From Myotis daubentonii (Eukaryota > Chordata > Mammalia > Chiroptera > Vespertilionidae), in contig NC_081849.1 of NCBI RefSeq assembly GCF_963259705.1, positions 56,082,093-56,146,092 of the forward strand: DNA of 64,000 bases, read 5' to 3'. A model generated the notes under the pieces. It ran no database searches and had not been told where the DNA came from. It saw only the letters and a program-made list of their open reading frames with translations. The translations under genes and the position numbers were made by a program. Below, piece by piece: positions 37,439 through 51,087 of the stretch (its first letter is position 1; every line of letters starts with the position of its first letter).

Positions 37439-38605
37439 TGGAACCTATTTGATTCTGTTATTAGGATAAACTCCTAAAAGCAGCATAAATGGTTTCAAAT
37501 TTTGTACTTTTTAAAGGTTTTTTTGCATCATGTTAAATTTTTCTTCAGCAATTTTGAACTAATTTAGTTTGTCATAACAGCCTGTAAGTGGGAAGTGTCT
37601 ATTATTGTGTATAGAATCTGAACTTAATTCAAATGTAATGTAAATCAACTTACAGTCTAGCCACAATAATCATATGCCAAAGTAAAATGCCACACTAATC
37701 CAGATTTCATATCCCTATGAATAAATTAGTAGGATAGGTATTACTTATAAATTCTGTCTTTCTAGCACTGTAATAATTACTGAACACCATGCTCTTAAAG
37801 ATTATCAATATAAAGTGACTGAAGTAGAAATGTGCTCTGAAATGTAAAGAGCACAGGATTCAGAGGGCAAAAGTGTTCCGTGGATGCTTATCTGTAGATA
37901 CAGATAGTAGCTTGGTCAATTTCTCAGCCTTTTCCAGTTGTAAAACTTTCTATTTATGCTATCCTGCAAGCTCCATTAAACTAATAACCATGTCTTATTT
38001 TCTTAGTTGTATTCTGTAGCACCTAGCATAAAATACTTGGCATAAAATTGACATTTTTATGTCATATGAAGATCATATTACAATCTATTTTTAAATGTAT
38101 GCTAGCTGCTTATTAATTACATTTCATTGCATTGTATAAAAATAAAGAATCCATTTCCAGTATTAATAACTCTATAACTTTTGGCAGATGGAACCATTCT
38201 TCAAGTTGCCTGTTGTGTTTAGAAAGTAATGAGAAAAAAAGTTGATGTCGCCTGCAACATTCACAAGCACAAAATATTCAGTCAACTAAGAGCGCTGTAG
38301 TTTCCTATTGCTTGCCTTCAGCTAAGAGAGGTGAAGGAGCTGACTTTTACCATTCATTCATATACAGATGACTGCATTTTAAATGTATATGTGAGTTCAT
38401 CTTTGTAACTTTTAAATAAAATATTAGTTACTTACTAGAAAGAAGAAAATGTGGTTTTGTTTTTATTCCAGGTGCTTAAATTAACAAAGAAAAATTTTGA
38501 AAGACTTGTCATCATTAAGAGAAATAGCTGCACTCTGTTAACATTATTTATTTTTTAATCATAAAAGTACTGCAATTATAATCATCATTTATGAGTAATA
38601 TGGTT

Positions 38606-38815
38606 AGCCCTGGATGGTGTGTGTGGATCCGTGGTCAGAGCATTGGCATGCGCACCAAAGGGTCTTGGGTTTGATTCCTAGCACATATGGGGGGTGCATG
38701 AGGCAACCAATGGATGTCTCTCACAGAGATGATACTCTCTCCACCTCTCCTTTCTTTCTTCCACTATATATATAAAATCAATGGGAAAAATATCCTCGGG
38801 TGAGGATTACTAACA
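38606..38815 (+). mobile_element. VES-type SINE, older subfamily
   Basis: Head GCCCTGGATGGTGTGTGTGG, GGGTTTGATTCCTAGCACA (B-box), GAGGCAACCAATGGATGTCT, and the subfamily-typical 3' end ATATCCTCGGGTGAGGATTA. Confidence 0.88.
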
Positions 38816-39364
38816 ACGAAAATGAATAATAGGGTTAAATAACTATTAAAATATCCAATCAATACCAAAGGAAATTAAATTTTTTAAAAAGAGTAAAGCC
38901 TTTCACAAACCTCAGAATTAACAATTTTAGCCATTTCTGTTGTGTGTAGCCATTTATTTCTCATCAACATAACTATTTATATTACCTGACATAGAAGAAA
39001 AAAATGTTACATATATACCTTCCACCAAAATACACATACATATTAAAAGTTATACTGGTTATATTGCTGGTTTTAGTTATTCTGATTGACATTTTAGAAC
39101 TAAATATTTCATTAAAAACTTTATTTACTGATCCTTTGATTTTAGAGTGTTGGTTATCTATTCTCTATGGAGATAGGAATATTGTTTAACTACATTCACT
39201 TCACTATCCTTTTCCTAACTTTTCTTGACTATACCTTTAACTTGTACATTTTTACTCTGCAATGGAGATTCTGCTTCTATCAATAATGTTACAGCTGGGC
39301 ATATGACCAACTTAGATGTAAATAAGGACTGTGGAATGAAAGGAAGTTAATTCCATATTGTAAT

Positions 39365-39600
39365 ACTGTTTTGAATTTCAGTTTCCATGTGCTCACTACT
39401 AATGGATAGAAATACAATTGACATTGAGATGTTTATTTATATATCCTGACAACATTATATACTCCATTAATAATTCAAAGAGGGTTTTTAGTTTTGTAGA
39501 TTCCTGGGGATTTTTAATATAGACAATTATGTTATCTGCAAATAGTGACATTTCTGATATCTATGCTTTTTATTTCATTTTCTTCCCCTATTGCACAGTC
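39365..39600 (-). mobile_element. Old L1 fragment, reverse
   Basis: TAGATTCCTGGGGATTTTTA followed by ATAGACAATTATGTTATCTG and CAAATAGTGACA is the complement of L1 ORF2 reverse-transcriptase coding sequence. Decayed. Confidence 0.65.
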
Positions 39601-39609
39601 TAGAAATTC

Positions 39610-39850
39610 AAACTACTGATACATGCAACAATGATGCATTCAAAAGCAGTATGCTAAGTAAAAGGTGCTAGAAAATAGAAAATAGCCATACAAAAAACTT
39701 TTTTGAAAAAAATCACTTATTCATTCCATTTTTATATCATTCTTGAAGACATAAAACATTATATAATAACAAAAACCAACAGTGGTTGCCAGCTGCTCAT
39801 TAGATAGGAATGAATTGACTTAAAATAGGCTAAAGGGCTCTTTGGTATGA
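39610..39850 (+). mobile_element. Old L1 3' fragment, forward
   Basis: GATACATGCAACAATGATGC followed by GCAGTATGCTAAGTAAAAG and ACCAACAGTGGTTGCCAGCT follows the order of the end of L1 ORF2 and start of the 3' UTR. Orientation is opposite to the adjacent L1 piece. Confidence 0.6.
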
Positions 39851-40118
39851 TGAAACTTGAAAATTTTAAAACATTTAAAATAATGCTTTGTTATGTGTCT
39901 AAAGCATTTTGCAGGTGACTTCATGCATTATCTCATTTAATTACCATATGTGTTCTTCTATGTAGCTTATCCTTTCCTTGTGATTTTAACTTAATGAGAC
40001 TGAGTGAGAACCCATTTTTCCCAAAGCCTCATGGGAAAATTAGTAAAGGCAGTAAAGTAGCAATTGAGCTGACGAATCTAGATGATTTTTGTATATCACT
40101 TGCTATAGTCCTTATACT

Positions 40119-40158
40119 GCTATGCTATGCTATGCTTTGCTTTGCTTTGCTATGCTCA
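40119..40158 (+). repeat. (ATGCT)n / (TTGCT)n pentanucleotide repeat
   Basis: About eight TATGC/TTTGC units in a row. Confidence 0.85.
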
Positions 40159-40374
40159 TGTATGCTTTTTAAAACTTTACACCTCAGTAGGGTAGGCATT
40201 AATATAAGTAAAAGAAATCCAACAGTGTGTTTTAAAACAATACCTTTACTAGTGTGGTTATGAGAATAAGAGGGAGACAGCATAACACTGTGGGGTCGAA
40301 TAAGTGCAAACCAGTCCTGAAGAGAGACAAGGAAAGTACAGTTAAGGAAGCATATTCAGTGTTGTTTTGTAATA

Positions 40375-40643
40375 CAGTGGGGCCTTGACTTACGAGTGTC
40401 CCGACTAACGAGTTTTTTGAGATACGAGCCGTCTTTTTGCTTTGAGTTGCGAGCTAAAATTCGGGTTACGAGCCAGCTTCAGATACCCCACCGCTAGTTG
40501 GCACAGTGAACGTCACAGTGAACGCCACAACATCAGCCCAGCATCACGTGTTTCACTCGTTCACTGTTGATTTGACATACGAGTAATTTGAGTTACGAGC
40601 TCCGTCAAGGAATGAATTAAACTCGTAAGTCAAGGCCCCACTG
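40375..40643 (+). mobile_element. Non-autonomous Tc1/mariner-superfamily transposon, 269 bp
   Basis: Flanked by TA on both sides (40373-40374 and 40644-40645). Long inverted termini CAGTGGGGCCTTGACTTACG and CGTAAGTCAAGGCCCCACTG match perfectly, and further ACGAG-containing segments are mirrored inside. TA target and long TIRs place it in the Tc1/mariner superfamily (pogo/Tigger-like). No transposase. Confidence 0.9.
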
Positions 40644-41509
40644 TATTCATAAATATCTTGGAAATAAATAGAAAAACTATTTGTTGCATCTTGAAAATTA
40701 AGTCTTTGATGTGCTTTTCTAAAAGGTTCACCAGAAGTTATTTTCAGCTTTAACATAAAACATCTAATTGTTACCATCAGAAATGAAATATGAGCACATC
40801 TGTCTTCTTATTGGCAATTCCTTTGCCAAATGTTCCAAAGCAATAAAAAATGGACAGTAAAATGAATCACAGATCAGAGGGCAGTTTGCCAGATGGAACT
40901 GTCTAAAGAATATTCTGACAGTTTTCAATACTGCATTACTTAAAATAGCCAGCTAGGTGGGTGGGGTTGTTATTACTGTTCCAAGAAGGAATAGGTTTGA
41001 TTACAAAGGCAGGAAGCCTTGACAGAATCCTGGCTGATAGTTGTACTGTCATTTACCTTGTTTCAGACCTATCATTTGCTTTGCCTTCCCACAGCAAAAT
41101 GTCTTAACAGTCACCAAATATGAGAAATGAGGAAGTACTGTGGCTTATTCACTCCACTCTAATCCCCAAATCTAATTAGCATTCAGCCTTGTCATGTAGA
41201 GACCCATCTAATGCTTTTTCAGCCACATGCAGTTCTGCGGCTCTGATTAAAAACAGTGGGTGGCCTTGATCACTTAAAACGCTTCTTATAAAATCATTGG
41301 GAGCCTAGCAGTGAAAGAGAATGAGACCCAACAGGAAGATAGAAACTATATAATAGTCCCAAAGAAAAACAAATTGACAAATGCCAAGATAGGCATTTTC
41401 ATCTTAAAGCATCCATTCATAAGATTAGGTGAAGAAGATGGAAGTCGGGTCATACTTACATTCTTCCAATATTAATTTGAGCAATACAATATAGAGAAGA
41501 AAGGAAACA

Positions 41510-41730
41510 TAGTTATTGTGCCTACTCTATGTCACATACTCTTCATATTTATATTAATCCTGTAATTCATCCTAATAATGATCTTCTGAAGTACATGTTA
41601 ATGTCCCCACTTTACAAAGGAGGTAAATGAAGTTCAGTGATGCTAAACAACTTACCCATGTTTGTGGATCCAGTAAGTATCAAAGAAAACTTCAAATCCA
41701 CGTCTCTTTGATCCTAATGGCCAACCTATA
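41510..41730 (+). repeat. MIR SINE fragment
   Basis: GTGCCTACTCTATGTCACAT, CCCACTTTACAAAGGAGG, TGCTAAACAACTTACCCATG and TCCACGTCTCTTTGATCCTA are in MIR order. Confidence 0.75.
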
Positions 41731-42519
41731 TTTGGAATTTTTATTTTTTGCCTCTAAAATCTATCATTACATAATTCTATTTTCTAATCAACTAACCTTC
41801 TAGATTCTCAATAACCCCCATTTCTTTTAATCACACTACTATGCCTTTGAAATCATCTATATTAAATGACTTTATCTACATAAATGTATGTAAATATGAG
41901 ACAAATCTGATAACTACCTGGATTGAAAGAAAGGGACTGCCCAATTAATAAAATAAATAAATTTAGCTTTGGGAGTGGATGACAAAGGGCTATTAGAGAA
42001 GAAGTTGCATTAGGTAATAAAGAATACAATATAGCTGTTAAGAAAGAATGAGAAAGGTCTCTAGTTACTACTATGAAAATAAGTTCCAGGATTTAAGTAA
42101 AAAAGCAGAGTATAAGAGAATATATTTAGAGATATTTTATTTAATAAGAAAGAATAATATATATTAAATTTTGCTTGCATTTGCAAAGAGACACTGAAAA
42201 ATTAAATAAGAAACTAATAAAAATAAATACCAATAGAGAACCAGAGAGAAGGAAGGAGTCCCTCATTGTTACAGATCTGAGATTTTAGAGATCATTGCCA
42301 TTGTTTGGGGATTTAACTTAACCTAATCAAAATAATTAAAAAGAAAATGTTAAGGACATACTTGGATACTTAGAAGAGTTGGGGCAGTAGTTGAGAAGGG
42401 GTATCTAGAGAGGTTTCTAGCATGGGGTCTCAATAATTTACTTTTCCATTCAACTAATGGGGTCAGAAGTATTAGGTGAAATCTCAGATGGGATAAATTT
42501 GGACGTAGGTCAAACAATG

Positions 42520-42700
42520 CTGAATTTAAACATTAGTTCTTTTGTTCACTAGCTATTTATCTCTGCAGGTTATTTAACATCTCTGAGTTTCTATTGAGTT
42601 ATTTGCAATAATTATGGTATCAATATCAAAAGATGTAATGAAAATTAAATAAAGCAATGAATGTAAGGTTGTTGGCACATAGAAAGTATTTCATTAGAGT
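42520..42700 (-). repeat. MIR SINE fragment, reverse
   Basis: GTTATTTAACATCTCTGAGT, AAGATGTAATGAAAATTAAA and GGTTGTTGGCACATAGAAAG fit reverse MIR. Confidence 0.65.
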
Positions 42701-43229
42701 TATGAATTGTACTTCTTGGAACCACCCAAAGGACTTGTACTAGGAAAGTCTCAATTCAAGTAGTTGGACAATAATAGGCAGAACTAAATGAAGGGTTTTA
42801 TATGTTTTCGGCAAAATCAACCTTTTTTTCTGATGTTTCTATAAATAAAAACACTGGTAGCTTGAGAAGTCTTAGTACTTACAATAAAAATAGGCTGGTG
42901 AACTCAAGCCAAAGATAAATACTCACCCCAACAAACAAACAAACAAAATATGTTGAGCAAATTTTAAAAATTACTTTTTAAGTATAACATTAGAAGAACT
43001 TTGGTTTCTTTAATGCAGTTATACCCCGACTTTTTGCAAATGGCTTTAAGGAAAAGGCACAATATCTACAATATTAGCATTAATCACTTCTTACCTTTGC
43101 TAGTTAAATACTTTCAATTCAATCCACTAGAGAAATTTTCCCCATGGGAATATAATACTGACCTTTCAAAAAGAAATCCTATAAGAAATAAGTTCCACAG
43201 TAAGCTAAATTTCTTTATCAATTAAGAAG

Positions 43230-43380
43230 ATACAAGTTATTTTTTTGATGCAATTGTCAATGGGATTATTTTCTTTGATTCCCTGTCTGATAATTCACTA
43301 GTGGTGTATAAAAATACTCCCAGTTTCTGAATATTTATTTTGCATTCTGCTACTTTACTGAATTTAACTGCAATTGAAAA
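43230..43380 (-). mobile_element. Old L1 fragment, reverse
   Basis: TTTGATGCAATTGTCAATGG, GATTATTTTCTTTGATTCCC and TTTTGCATTCTGCTACTTTA complement L1 ORF2. Confidence 0.6.
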
Positions 43381-46300
43381 AAAAATTTTTCATTTAAAAA
43401 ACAGAAAATATTTTCAGTCATCAGCTTTTGAATTTGTAAGTAGAGGATTCAATTAACATCAACATCCAGTCAAAATGGAAGTTCTCACCTATCATGAATA
43501 TAATCAATAACTTTAATGACATTCAAATGTACTCTTCATTATTTTTATTTTTATGCAAACTTTGAAAAATGGAAATGTATCAGAATTTCAGTGTTATAGG
43601 ACATGACCATCTAGCAGTATTACAAATGGTGATTATGCCTATGTTGATGTTTCATGTTTTATTTTTTATGCATCTCACTATTATTAATTAAAAACAAATT
43701 AAATAAAGAATAAAAAGAATATACAAATTAAATCTAAAGAAAAAAGTTATTTCAGCAGTAGCACTAACATTCTAATAAAGGAGAAATGAAAAAGCAGGTT
43801 TGTGAAAATAAACAGTCATAAAAAGTCATGTGATACAAAATCACCAATTGAAATTCTTAAAAAAAAAAAAAAAAAAGACTGCACATACCAACCGTACTTG
43901 ATATAATGTACATTTTAGAGGCAAGAGGAAAGTTAAAACATAGATAACAAGACTTAACAAAGCTTTCTTGAATATGTAGAGGAAAAAGATACTTTAGTTA
44001 TTCTACATAAATATTATGGCTAATAACTAATAAAAATTTATTAGTTATTGTACATAAATAGTATTAAGAAAAGTAATGATAGTCATTTGGAAAGGGCTAT
44101 TGGAAACATATTCTATAAGAAATGTGACATGAAACTTCTTAGATTCAGAAGAGAGAACTCTTAGAATGGGATTCTCCTTATCTTGCCTTATTGGGACCGG
44201 GCATTCTTACCTTTTCTCCCAACACCTCTCACTTGTGATGCTCAAATGCGACATTTTCCTCTTTCTGTTTCCTAGATCCATTGACCTACTTTGCCTTCTC
44301 TGTCTGGGTTTCTGAACCTCATTGGGATATTCAGCTTTCAGAAATCAGGGAAGATTAAATGCTTTTTAAATCACTCAAATATTGTGTGTACCTAGTGCTT
44401 AAGAGTTTTTAGGAAAATGATTCATACTACTTGCCAAGAAGCAGAGAGATGTACAGTTTTTACAAAAAGTGTATGTATAATCTGACCTTAAATGAAAAAA
44501 ATCTATAATATTAACTGTCTCCATGAGAAATTCGTGTATTATATCTAATGTTACAATTACAGTCAAAGTCTGGGATCTCGCCACTAAATCATTGTCCTTT
44601 TAAATCATGAGTGTGCTATTGTATTACAAATTAATGACGATTAAGATCATTTTAATCATTTCTAGACTTGATTTAATTTTCAATTTACAAAGTCACTGCA
44701 CCACAGTCACTGCGATCACTTTAAAAGAGCAATCAATTCTATAATACTTTTTTTGCCTTCCTCTATTGTCATTAATTTTACAAATGCAACTATTTTTCTG
44801 CAAATGTCCCCTCCAATAAGTCGAAAAATGGGGGCTATAGTATTTACATTGGTAGACCCATTAAAATCTAGCCAGTTCTATGTTAACACAGTTAATACTA
44901 TATATTTGGCTTTTCTTTGCCTATTTGTGAAGATTTTGCAAAATATTATTTTTAGTTTCTATGAATTTCCCTGAATATTTAAAAATCTTCACTTAACAGT
45001 CTTAATATATTTTTATAAGACACTGTTGAAATTTTACCAAATTATGATGTATGAGAGTATCATTCTATTAGAATAATCCTGCTATGAACCTGGGTATATA
45101 AATATCTATTTGAGTCATGGGTTTTCACTTTTATTTACTGTCCTGAGTTTCAGGACCACTTATCTTTCCAATTTTTAATTTCCATTAAAATAGCAGCAGA
45201 ATATTCTTTCACTTTAAAGTGAAATAAAATAAAATATTTCCCTTTTGTCCTCATATATGCAGTCTTGATTCCTATAATAGAACAGAACAATTTACTCCCT
45301 AGACACTTGGAATTCTTTTTTCCACCCCTTATTTCCTAGTTTTTATTCCACTATATTCCTCTAAGGTCATCATTCTCTAAAACTAAATTATTTCACAAGT
45401 GGAAATATGAATATACTAAATTCTGAAAACTAAAAATATCTGTAGAACAGTCTTAGCTACAGGTCTCTAGGTTCCAGATAAATGATCCCAGTTTCACATT
45501 TTTATTAGAATTTATCTTGTCACATATTTCAACCTTTCAATCCTTGACACTGTATTAGTTCTTCTCTCAGCTCCCACATGTGAACTATTCTTGGTATTAA
45601 AAACTCATTTTTAAAGCAGTATGATTTCAACAACTAAAATACCATGTATGCTCGCTCAGGTTAAATTTAGCCTAGTGAAATTGCACCTTAGCAATTTTGC
45701 AGCATCAGTAAGTGCTTCCCCTATCTTCAGTTTCTTTTCCTTCCCAATCCACAATCACATTCAACTGTCACTTTTCCCCTCTGGTAAGTATGGTTCTGAG
45801 GACACCTGATCCAAACCAAAGAGAATAATCAACACAGTGGTGTACCAAATATGATCTAAAAATAAATAAACCTCATGAAATCTTGAGAACTGATACTCCC
45901 AGCAAAAGTCAATTGTTCTCTAACTTTTTCAATCCATGTTTAGTGTTCAAAGACTTGAGAAGAATATGATGATTTTATTAATAACCAGAACTAGTCCAAG
46001 GACCTTCATTGTCTGAATTTCTAAAACATTCTGCATTCCTTATTTCCAACTATTTCCTTTAGCAAGTCTCAGTAGGAAAGGAAGGGAAATGCAGGTGAGT
46101 AATGGTACATAATAGAGCATTTAATGTTAGCTTCAAAGGCAACAGAGGAACTACTATCATTTTATTATACCCATTAGACATATCCCCCCAACTTTCCCCA
46201 ACTAGGATTGCTTTTGGGAATATCAAGCTATCACAGAAATAAACAATAATGAGAGAGAGACGACATGGGGAAAATATAGACATTTATGCACTGTAGTCAC

Positions 46301-46579
46301 TTTGAGTCAGGATTTCTGTTATTGTGACTGAAATTACTAGCTACAGTAAGAATTTCTTCAAGTAGTATTTCTTTATTAATACAAAGCTAAGTGGTTTTTG
46401 AGATCACAAAATCTCATATAAGTACTTGGGTCCTGGTCTCTATTATACTCATTTATTAATGGGAAAGCAGATGGATTTGACATTTTAGAGTCATTTTCCA
46501 TTACCTATTTAACTAACCTAACTTCACTTTCTTCTGAAAATTGGTTTGGAACACCTAAATTCTGAAACTAGAACAAATT

Positions 46580-46792
46580 TTATTTTTTTAATTTTATTAA
46601 TTGTTTTTTGTGTTGTTTTTTTTTAGAGAGAGAGGCAAGGAAAGGCAGAAAAATATTGATGAGCCACCTCCTGCACATGCTCCACAGGAATAGAACCCGC
46701 AACCTGGGCACGTGCCTTGACCAGGAATCTGACTGTAGACCGCTTGGTGCACTGGACTATGCCCAACTAATTGAGCCACACCAGCCAAGGCT
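46580..46792 (-). mobile_element. VES-type SINE, reverse
   Basis: AT-rich tail at the low end and head GCCTTGGCTGGTGTGGCTCA (reverse complement) at 46773-46792. Short flanking repeat AACAAATTTT on both sides. Confidence 0.88.
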
Positions 46793-46974
46793 AAAACAAA
46801 TTTTCTTAACTTTAAAGATTACCTACTTAAGTGCCTGTTCTCTTCATCACTCAAATTTAAAAAAATTATGAAAGTGTTCTAGGTGTTTTTTTTAATTATT
46901 ATTAATTCTATTTAATTAACCTATTTGGTCAGTAGACTTAGTTCTACTTTGCTCAGACAGGCTTATTCTAATTA

Positions 46975-47501
46975 TCCTACCTAAAAAAAGGGAATATGCC
47001 AATTGACCCTCATGCTGTCACAAAGATGGTGGCGCCCACAGCCAATAAGGAGGGAATATGCTAATTGACTGCCCCACCCTCAAAGATGGTGGTGCCCACA
47101 GCCACAAGACGGTGGCACCCAGTGCCCTCAGCCCCGCCGGGGCGGCAGGCTCCACACACCTGCCTCTGGAGTCCCCAGTCCCCTCAGCCCCCAAGCCTCC
47201 CAGGGCTGGCCCAAGGCACAGGCAAGCCTCGGATAGCAGCTGCCCAGCCAATGCCCAAGGCGCAGGCAAGCCTCAGATGTTGGCTACCCAGCCACCAAGG
47301 GCTGCCCGAGGCTCAGGTAACCAGAGCCGGCCGAGGCTTGCACTGCCGGCAATAGCAGCAGCAGAGGTGTGATGGGGGCATCGCCTTCCCCTGAGCGCTG
47401 GGTCACCTCCTGCCGCTGAGGGCTCCTGGACTGTGAGAGGGGGCTGGCCAAGCTGAGGGACCCCCCTCCAGTGCATGAAGTTTCATGCACCGGGCCTCTA
47501 G
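46975..47501 (+). mobile_element. Non-autonomous Helitron C (HeliBat type), 527 bp
   Basis: Starts TCCTACCTAAAAAAAGGG after an A and ends GCACCGGGCCTCTAG before a T. A 9-bp-stem hairpin GTGCATGAAGTTTCATGCAC (47471-47490) sits just before the 3' end, as expected of Helitrons. A repeated AAAGATGGTGG(C/T)GCCCACAG segment lies near the 5' end. Very GC-rich interior, which explains the long spurious ORFs on both strands. Confidence 0.92.
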
Positions 47502-48494
47502 TAATTAATGTTTATGATCGATTCCTTCTGCTCTTTCTGTCATTTCAATTATAGTATTTTATAGCTTCACTAATCTTCATATTTTTATATTTTCTTTCAT
47601 ATTTGATTATTTTCCTATTTTATACATTATTATAACTACAACATTATGAATGAAATATGAACTTCAAATGAATACAGAGAGGTATAAACAGAAAATGAAA
47701 GAATTAGGAAAGGAGGTAAAATGTTTGTTTTATTTTCCTTGATTGCTGCTCTGTTGTTTCCTTGTTTCCTCATGTCTGCCACTCATTTTCCAGCTGCTCA
47801 TTTCTCAATATTGCTTTTTCTTTTCCTTGGGTAGGTATATCACACATTACCAAACCCATTGCCTAAGCTGAGATCCCAACAGAGAGTCATGTCTTGTTTT
47901 CTTCTACCAGCCATCCTCACCTCTAGGATTGGTTCTGTTGGAGACCCAATATCCTGGAGTTAGTGTTTGGGGATGAAGAACTTCAACCAAAAGAATGACT
48001 CACCAGGCAGGCTCACACTGCCCCTTCCTCTCCTTTGTTATTTCCCTATATGATGGATAGTACAGAAAGAGGTGATGAGATCCAGACTCTATACAATCAT
48101 GAAAAGAAAGGAAATTGTTGAGAACATATTGTGAAAGACAGTCTCCTGGACCTGACTAGTTGCACATCAGGGAATGAATAAAAAGATAATCTCAAGTTAA
48201 ACCTATGGAGGAAGATGCAGATTTTAAGTATCAGAGGCCTATGTTGCAGGCTGTCATAATATATTTTTATTGTAAATAGAGAGAGAATAGCCATAAAGTC
48301 CCTCTGCATGCGTATTAGGAGTTATCTTTACATTCCTTGTCATTGTTCTCAGAATGTCATCTTGCCCCCGTTTTTTTATGAGCCCTTACCCATGTTGATA
48401 GTTGAAGGTTACTGAAACAATCATTGATTATTGTTTTCAGTCTCTAGTTGTTGTTCGGCAGAGGAATTATGGCCACTTGTTAGAATAGCAAGTG

Positions 48495-48690
48495 AATAAA
48501 GAACATGGGCCATGGAATCAGACCCAAGCAAGTTCCATTTCTGACTGCACCTCTCTAAGTCTTGATTTTATTGGTCTAAAATATATAAAATAATACTATC
48601 TATCTCATAAGTTATGCAAAGATTAATTGGGACAATTTAAACAAAGGACATAGCACAGGGCTTTGCATATGGATAAATACCCCTTATTAT
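48495..48690 (-). repeat. MIR SINE fragment, reverse
   Basis: GGGCCATGGAATCAGACC, GCACCTCTCTAAGTCTTGAT, TCTCATAAGTTATGCAAAGA and AGCACAGGGCTTTGCATATG follow reverse MIR order. Confidence 0.75.
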
Positions 48691-50506
48691 TTTTAGGAGG
48701 ATAGCTACATTTTCTGCCATTGCTTTTACTGTAATAGCAAAAACAAACAAACAAGCACACAAAACAACAACAGAAACACTGAACCAACATATACAGATAT
48801 TACCAATGACTTCCTTTAGGTTCCCAACATATTTATACAAATGTCATTCGGGGATGAACTTCTGGTAAGAAGTTTGACCTTATGGTCTATGATGCTGATG
48901 GGACACACAAAACACAGCTCACGGATTATTGACAATCTTCTTTGGGTAGATGTCCCCTTTGATAATATGTTTGTCTTTTTATCTTCCTCATTTCACATCC
49001 CTGCTAAAGTTCAGAGCCAGCTCCAGTTTTTGCGATTTCAGGAAACAACTTAGGGCTAAGAGTATCTTAGAAGTTCATCTTCAATTCACTTTAATTTGAT
49101 TATAATCTCTCTCAGGGAGCTTGACCTTCACTTCTGATGATATTGATTTATGGCTGCATCTGCCTCACACAAATGTGACTAAATGCCATTTGGGTATTTA
49201 AAGTTATTTGTCCCACTGAGAATGCATCTCATGATCCAATAAATGTTGCACGATTTAATTTGTCAATCATAATAGATGTCTAGTTATACCAGAATAAGAG
49301 CTAAATTACAAAAGCCCAGGTTCAAAAAGTGGCTTTAGTTTGAAAAGAATAAAATCTTGCCAGGTATTATAATGAGAAAAAAAAATTAAACAACCAAATA
49401 GCAATAAAAATACAAAAGCTTCTAAAGATTTAACCACAATAAAAATGATTAAGGAGAGGATAAATAGTAATAAAAAGAAATTGAGTACACATGGATTTTA
49501 ATTTGTAGAGTTTTTTATTATTTTTCTTTTTTGAGGTAGCTAATTTCTGTTTCTGCAGTAATTTAGCCATTTTTAGAATTTGAATCAGTTATACATTTTA
49601 ATTAACATACATTTTTCCTTCTTACCAAGGAAATGTATGTTTTCACCTAAAATAAGTGCAAATGACACAATGTTTAGATTACATTGTCAAAACCAATGGT
49701 CTACTTAGTGTCTACTCCCATATCCCTGCCATAGATATTGATAATAATGATATAGTGCAAAGTAAGGTCTATTTTTAATCACTTTCCAGTGAAATATAAT
49801 AATATATATTTGTACATGTGCATGTAGCAGCACACAAATTCTGGCATGATGCTGATAGCAAGAATCATTTCTGGTAACAACAACAAAAATCAATAGGCAT
49901 CTCATGTATCTGCCAAGTGTAATTATGAATTTCTACTACGTGCTAATATAAGAGGGAGCAACTCAGAAATCACCTGAGAAAAACTCCAGGTATTCTCATG
50001 GGTATACAAATCGTGACTTCTGCTAGGGAACTGTGATAATACCAATGTTCCCAAAGATTAGAACATGAATTCTTAAGAGCCTTAAACCTCCGTAGGCTCA
50101 TTGAAGGGGGGCCCTTAACGACTAAACACATTTGTCTCAAAAATATCAAGGGTAATTAGGCCATTGTCACAATCCTCCTACAAGGGACTATTGAAAGTAG
50201 TTGAAAGGTATTTTCCAGAAATGCAAATAAAATGGCTAAGTCATAGGTGGTCCGATTTCAATTCTTTATTAATTCAAACACTTAATTCTTCCCCCTCTAA
50301 TGCATGCTGTTCTAGAATCTTGACCCAGCAGGCTATGAGAATTCCAACCTGCCCACACAAAGGAAGAGTAATAAACAGGAAGGCAGGGTGGCCTGCTATG
50401 TTCCCCAGCCTCACGGAGAAACCACCCATTAGATTCCTGCAGGTTCCTCCTTTCCTCTGCTTGATGTCATCTTGCTGATATCACAAAGCTGGGTGGGGCT
50501 CTATGT

Positions 50507-50741
50507 CAGTGATGGCGAACCTATGACACGCATGTCAGAGGTGACACGAGAACTCATTTTTTTGGTTGATTTTTCTTTGTTAAATGGCATTTAAATATAT
50601 AAAATAAATATCAAACATATAAATATTTGTTTGACTATGGTTGCAAATATCAAAAAATTTCTATATGTGACACGGCACCAGAGTTAAGTTAGGGTTTTTC
50701 AAAATGCTGACACACCGAGCTCAAAAGGTTCGCCATCACTG
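50507..50741 (+). mobile_element. Miniature hAT transposon, 235 bp (copy 2)
   Basis: Perfect 8-bp duplication CTCTATGT (50499-50506, 50742-50749). TIRs are CAGTGATGGCGAACCT and AGGTTCGCCATCACTG. Same family as 22156-22391, with about a dozen substitutions and two small indels between them. Confidence 0.94.
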
Positions 50742-50870
50742 CTCTATGTAGAGGACATGTAGAAAGGAATTATAAAATAGCTGTCACATAAGGGAAACAG
50801 ATACAGAGGCAATGGCTCTTTAGAGAAGAGAAAGAACTAAGGGAGACAAATGCCTCTGGTCAATTTTTTC

Positions 50871-51087
50871 TTTTAAATATATTTTATTGACTTTTTACAG
50901 AGAGGAGGGGAGAAGGGATAAAGAGTTAGAAACATCGATGAGAGAGAAACATTGATCAGCTGCTCCTTGCACACCCCCTACTGGGGATGTATCTGCAACC
51001 AAGGTACATGCCCTTGACCAGAATCGAACCTGGGACCTTTCAGTCCATAGGCCAATGCTCTATCCACTGAGCCAAACCGGTTAGGGC
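50871..51087 (-). mobile_element. VES-type SINE, reverse
   Basis: Tail complement TTTTAAATATATTTTATTGA at the low end and head GCCCTAACCGGTTTGGCTCA (reverse complement) at 51068-51087. Flanking GGTCAA(A)TT repeats. Confidence 0.92.

Noticed and set aside
47018..47490. Overlapping long ORFs on both strands
   Set aside because: They lie inside GC-rich Helitron C; low stop-codon density explains them.
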